53,185 bases of DNA from Sphingobacteriaceae bacterium UBA6709 (GTDB lineage: Bacteria > Bacteroidota > Bacteroidia > Sphingobacteriales > Sphingobacteriaceae): positions 32,566 through 85,750 of the forward strand of contig DKIV01000046.1 in NCBI GenBank assembly GCA_002454425.1, given 5' to 3'. This document shows, one piece after another, positions 49,846 to 53,185 of the stretch. The notes beneath the pieces are model-generated. The model had not been told where the DNA came from. It made no database searches and was given only the letters and a program-made list of their open reading frames with translations. The position numbers were made by a program, and so were the translations under genes. Each line of letters starts with the position of its first letter. Position 1 is the stretch's first letter.

Positions 49846-50979
49846 TCAGTCTACTTTAACTGAGGATGAAACAATCGCTTTGTCCTCAGTTAAAGTTTTC
49901 GACCATACAGGAAACCCAGGAACCTTACCCGAGGCGAGGTCTTTAATCTTTTTGTTCATCGGTACCTCCACATAGCGATGCAGCACCTGCGCCACCACAA
50001 TTGCGATTAAGAGCAGTACTACCGCATGGCTATAGAGGTTTCCCGGCAGATGTATTTTATGAGATAATGTCTGGTAATAGGAGATTATCTGCACGTGAAT
50101 AAGGTAAAATGCGAAGCTGATATTTCCTGCCTTCACAAACATCTTGTGAGAGAGTATCTTAGAAAGATAACCCTGCGAAAAGGAAAAAATCAAAATGATG
50201 CCTGCCATAGGTATCCAGTAATAGCATCCATACCGATATTGCAGGGGAGCCTGATTGTGATGCCAGTATGCGAGGAAAAGCGTGCTCACCGCTACTATCT
50301 CTAATGCCGTCGCGCGGCAATTACCGAGATGTATATACTTAGATTTTTTGTAGACGTTGAAAAGCGCCATGCCGATCATGAAATCTGTTAGGCGGACGAG
50401 CGGGTTGATATATAGCATGGCATGTATCAGTCGCCCGGGTATGTTGAGGGCAATGGCTATTAAACCGATGATCATGATAAATAGAAGTAAAAGAAACCTG
50501 CTTTTCTTTATCCTGAGCAGTAAAGGAAATAGCGCGTAGAAGAATAGTTCGTTAGAGATGCTCCAGGAAGGGGCATTTAAAGCAAAGTATACACTTTTCG
50601 CCGGAAACCAGCTTTGCAACAGGATGAGATTGACGGGCAATATCAGGATATTGGGAAATACTCCCTCGCGCGTAAGTGCTAAGATAAAATAAGGCACCGC
50701 AAGTAGCAGCGTAAGCAAGTGCAAGGGATAGAGGCGCGCGAGGCGAGCGATAAAATACTCTTTATATGGCAAGCCATGGTTTCTTAAACGATCTGTATAG
50801 GCCAGCGACATGACGAAGCCCGACAGGATGAAGAAAAAACTGACGCCCAGGAAGCCTTCTGCTAAAAAATCCTGAAATATCCCTTTCATCTCTTTACTTC
50901 CACTTTCGAGAAATTGAAGATGCGCGCAGAATACAAACAGTGCGAATATGGCGCGTAATGATGTGAGAGGGCGTACCAT
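49846..50979 (-). CDS. Acyltransferase family 3 membrane protein
   Basis: 377 aa, about 10 membrane helices. Opens with PLTSLRAIFALFVFCAHLQFL, keeping the core His, then GFLGVSFFFILSGFVMSLAY near 43-62 and APSWSISNELFFYALFPLLL near 137-156. C-terminal tail soluble and charged. It lies 13 bases after the membrane protein gene at 50993-52774 and is probably cotranscribed with it. Substrate unknown; same family as, but distant from, 47891-48979. Confidence 0.9.
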   Translation of the reverse strand: MVRPLTSLRAIFALFVFCAHLQFLESGSKEMKGIFQDFLAEGFLGVSFFFILSGFVMSLAYTDRLRNHGLPYKEYFIARLARLYPLHLLTLLLAVPYFILALTREGVFPNILILPVNLILLQSWFPAKSVYFALNAPSWSISNELFFYALFPLLLRIKKSRFLLLLFIMIIGLIAIALNIPGRLIHAMLYINPLVRLTDFMIGMALFNVYKKSKYIHLGNCRATALEIVAVSTLFLAYWHHNQAPLQYRYGCYYWIPMAGIILIFSFSQGYLSKILSHKMFVKAGNISFAFYLIHVQIISYYQTLSHKIHLPGNLYSHAVVLLLIAIVVAQVLHRYVEVPMNKKIKDLASGKVPGFPVWSKTLTEDKAIVSSSVKVD

Positions 50980-50992
50980 AGCGCGGATAGGC

Positions 50993-52774
50993 TTAGTTAA
51001 CTTTCAGCTGATCCCTTGATCTGCTAGTGTTGTTATCTGCTAACGCAGAGGAGTTTCTCGCGGGTGTTAGTATCTGAAATAGCGTATTTTCCCAGGCAAC
51101 GGTATACTGGTTCTCGCGGATAAACTTATTAATGATTTTAATCTTTGAGGCCTTGTATTCATAGTCTGTCGGTAGGTCCTCGCGGTTGTAAGTAGCAAGC
51201 GGCGTAGTCCATTTGCCGCTTAGGGGCTGGCATTTTTCACGCACAATGACGGGCATCTCGTTTATCGTCGCTCTGGCAAGTTCGAATTTCTCTGACATCA
51301 GACTCGGATCATAAGTCCATACCCAGGAATTTCCCAGATAAGGTCGCGTTTCGGTGAGGTAGTTTAGCATTGGAAGCGACTGGAAGCAAAGCAGGTAGTC
51401 GTCTTTTTTTACATGGAATGAAAGGTTGCGGAGGAGCTCATTCATTACCAGGGCTTTTTCTCTCGTTGTGTAGGTGGTAGCCAAAGGATTTTTAATCTTG
51501 TATTGCTTTGCGAGGCGACTTCCATGATCGAAATATGCCGTTTGGGCGATGGTTGTCGCTTGTCGTATCGCGAATAGGGCAATTACGCCGCTTAATACGA
51601 GTCGTGCTGACCAAACCGGACGATCTACCGCGTCACTGATCATCCTGAATGCTATACCAAGCGCCAGGGGCCAGGATATCCATAAACTTACATAGCCCAT
51701 GTTCCCGATACCGAAGTCGCTTCCTAAAGGTAGAAAATGCGCGATGCATAGCGCAATTACCGACAACATCAAAAGTTCCCGATCCTTCCGGTAGTAATAT
51801 ATAGCGATTAACAGCATCGAAGAGATCACGCTGTAGCTCCACGAAATAGCACTTTTCCAATAAATTAATGTGCCCCAAAGCAGGGCAATCGTGATGATGG
51901 CGAGCAGTATCTGCGTAGCGCGACTCTTCAATTTTTTCGTGGCGAGGAAGTACAGGCCAACGATGAAGAGCTCAGCGATTATCTGTTTCGTCATCGAGAA
52001 ATAGGTGGAGATATAAGAAGCAAGCATCATTGGTAACTGATGTGTGCTCTCCGGATCCCGTCCCGCGGAGCGAAGATCTTCTAATGCCAGCATGAAGTAT
52101 TGGAATGTGCCACTAAGCTTCATGCTTGTTAAAATAATTGCGATGCCGCATATACATCCTGCTGCCGCTATCGCGATCTGCTTCAGGAGCAGCTTAGAAT
52201 TTCGATGGTAGAAAAAGTCAATCGGCACCAGTATCCCAAGAACGAGCATGGTAGCGTTTGGGATTCTGGAGAAAATGTTGATCCCAATTACGAGGAAAGC
52301 GAGAAATAGCCAGGATAAGCTTCGGTTTTGCACATGGCCGTAAAGAAAGCTGGCTGACAATACGCTTAGCAGTGCTGTGATGCTATTATGGTTGAAAACC
52401 ATGCTCCCCCAGTCGCGCATAAAGATGCACAACAATAGGCCCGTCAATATGATCCAGTTATTGACGTGCTTTTTTAACATGTTAAACACCAATATTCCAA
52501 TAGCGATTATGAACAGGGAATCTAAGAGGCGGAATCCGGCGATGCCAAAGCTACCGAATAATTCATTCCATAGAGCTCCGGTTACTAATGAGTTGAAATA
52601 CAAAAACTGATATTGTGCTCCGGCCGGGTTATGAAAGAGCTGTTGATATGCTGAGAGTACCCAACCTTCATCGCAGAGGTCAAACCCCTGAAAGGAAACC
52701 AATAATTCCGCTAGCAGAAGCGTGCTGATGAGGATGAAGGTAAAGTGTTGACTCTTAGGAGTAAGTGTTCGCAT
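50993..52774 (-). CDS. Multi-pass membrane protein, GT-C glycosyltransferase-like
   Basis: 593 aa, about 11-12 hydrophobic helices to about residue 415, then a soluble C-terminal domain of about 180 residues, probably periplasmic. The first loop carries FDLCDEGWVLSAYQQL near 31-46; an acidic pair in this loop is the usual catalytic mark of GT-C enzymes (ArnT, PMT, STT3 type). It would use a polyprenyl-phosphate sugar outside the inner membrane. A member of the GT39/GT83-like group by topology only. First gene of a two-gene unit with the acyltransferase at 49846. Confidence 0.65.
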   Translation of the reverse strand: MRTLTPKSQHFTFILISTLLLAELLVSFQGFDLCDEGWVLSAYQQLFHNPAGAQYQFLYFNSLVTGALWNELFGSFGIAGFRLLDSLFIIAIGILVFNMLKKHVNNWIILTGLLLCIFMRDWGSMVFNHNSITALLSVLSASFLYGHVQNRSLSWLFLAFLVIGINIFSRIPNATMLVLGILVPIDFFYHRNSKLLLKQIAIAAAGCICGIAIILTSMKLSGTFQYFMLALEDLRSAGRDPESTHQLPMMLASYISTYFSMTKQIIAELFIVGLYFLATKKLKSRATQILLAIITIALLWGTLIYWKSAISWSYSVISSMLLIAIYYYRKDRELLMLSVIALCIAHFLPLGSDFGIGNMGYVSLWISWPLALGIAFRMISDAVDRPVWSARLVLSGVIALFAIRQATTIAQTAYFDHGSRLAKQYKIKNPLATTYTTREKALVMNELLRNLSFHVKKDDYLLCFQSLPMLNYLTETRPYLGNSWVWTYDPSLMSEKFELARATINEMPVIVREKCQPLSGKWTTPLATYNREDLPTDYEYKASKIKIINKFIRENQYTVAWENTLFQILTPARNSSALADNNTSRSRDQLKVN

Positions 52775-53185
52775 GCCTTAGATGTAGATATGTGATTTGA
52801 TTATTCAAATATGATGCCGGTCACCTTTTTAGGAAAAATACGGTTTAGGAAGGACTTTGAGTGGTGTTGACTCGATAGTTGGGGTGTTTTTTCTACGATT
52901 TTTGCGGTCGCTTTTCATCACATTGTTTCTTTGAAGCCGTTCCTTGGGAAAGTGATTTCGAATCGCCTTATGCGTGCAGATAATCATTTCCAAATTGTTG
53001 AGATGTGGGCAATTGTTTTCAGCTCAGGTGTACGTATTTATCTTCGAATCTTACTAAGAAGTCCTGCCAAAGAAGGTGATTCCTCCTACCTTGTTATAGA
53101 TTGGTTATAGTTTGGTTATAGGCAGCGTATTCATGTTGCTTAAGCATCACCCCAAAAAGGCCATACATAGCCCACTCCCTGACCT
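52775..53185. other. Non-coding end of window with spaced repeats
   Basis: 411 bases with no convincing gene. Near the end the element TTGGTTATAG occurs at 53101-53110 and 53112-53121, with a variant TTGTTATAG at 53091-53099, so three copies at 10-11-base steps. A weak -7-like CATATTTG lies on the minus strand upstream of 52774. Nothing else is seen. Confidence 0.5.

Noticed and set aside
1..53185. CRISPR arrays, rRNA or tRNA genes, phage or toxin-antitoxin/defence systems
   Set aside because: No regularly spaced direct repeats, no conserved RNA segments and no defence-type domains were seen when reading both strands; a covariance-model and profile search would be needed to exclude them fully.

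Overview
The window looks like a chromosomal segment of a Bacteroidota bacterium, probably Sphingobacteriaceae (Pedobacter-like). The grounds are the recurring Bacteroidota -7 promoter element TAnnTTTG, two of them with a well-spaced -33 TTG; the near absence of Shine-Dalgarno sequences (rpsB is the exception); an OmpA protein with a TSP3-type calcium repeat; and a multi-SLBB polysaccharide export protein. Species assignment is inference. No rRNA, tRNA or CRISPR array was seen.

Layout. (1) 205-11324, almost all on the minus strand: an RhlE-type RNA helicase, then a surface-glycan region with an overlapping three-gene unit (GT4, GT11 alpha-1,2-fucosyltransferase, GT2), an oppositely oriented GT2, two paralogous GT2-like proteins with a CHQD motif, an MsbA-like ABC exporter and two more GT2 enzymes. 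(2) 11661-23427: housekeeping genes (ompA, rplM-rpsI-rpsB, tsf, pyrH, frr, an ABC exporter, an MFS transporter, ridA) with two GT2 genes wedged among them, one between tsf and pyrH. (3) recG at 23567-25663. (4) 25871-32747: a tightly overlapping seven-gene operon with the whole set for a CMP-activated nonulosonic acid, most likely legionaminic acid. (5) 33089-46882: a capsule/exopolysaccharide locus of Wzx/Wzy type: OPX export protein, Wzz-like protein, a dTDP-3-acetamido sugar module (two FdtA-like proteins, FdtC-like, FdtB-like), GT2, Wzx, GT2, Wzy-like, two GT4 and a DUF6625-like protein. The distal part (about 39.1-46.9 kb) is visibly richer in A/T. (6) 46985-47860: a graveyard of IS21 (istA, istB) and IS66 remnants at the locus edge. 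(7) 47891-52774: two acyltransferase-3 membrane proteins, a lipoprotein and a GT-C-like membrane protein.

How it fits together: regions 4 and 5 together supply two unusual sugars (CMP-legionaminate-like and dTDP-Fuc3NAc/Qui3NAc-like), glycosyltransferases, flippase, polymerase, chain-length control and an outer-membrane exit for a surface polysaccharide; the acyltransferases may modify it. Not found in the window: an initiating phosphoglycosyltransferase, rmlA/rmlB, a Wzc-type tyrosine kinase, a UpxY/NusG-like antiterminator and a recognisable nonulosonate transferase. These must be encoded elsewhere or replaced by unrecognised proteins here. Starts were reassigned in several genes using promoter position, stop/start overlaps or paralogue alignment. 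No database search was possible; family calls come from motifs recognised by eye.
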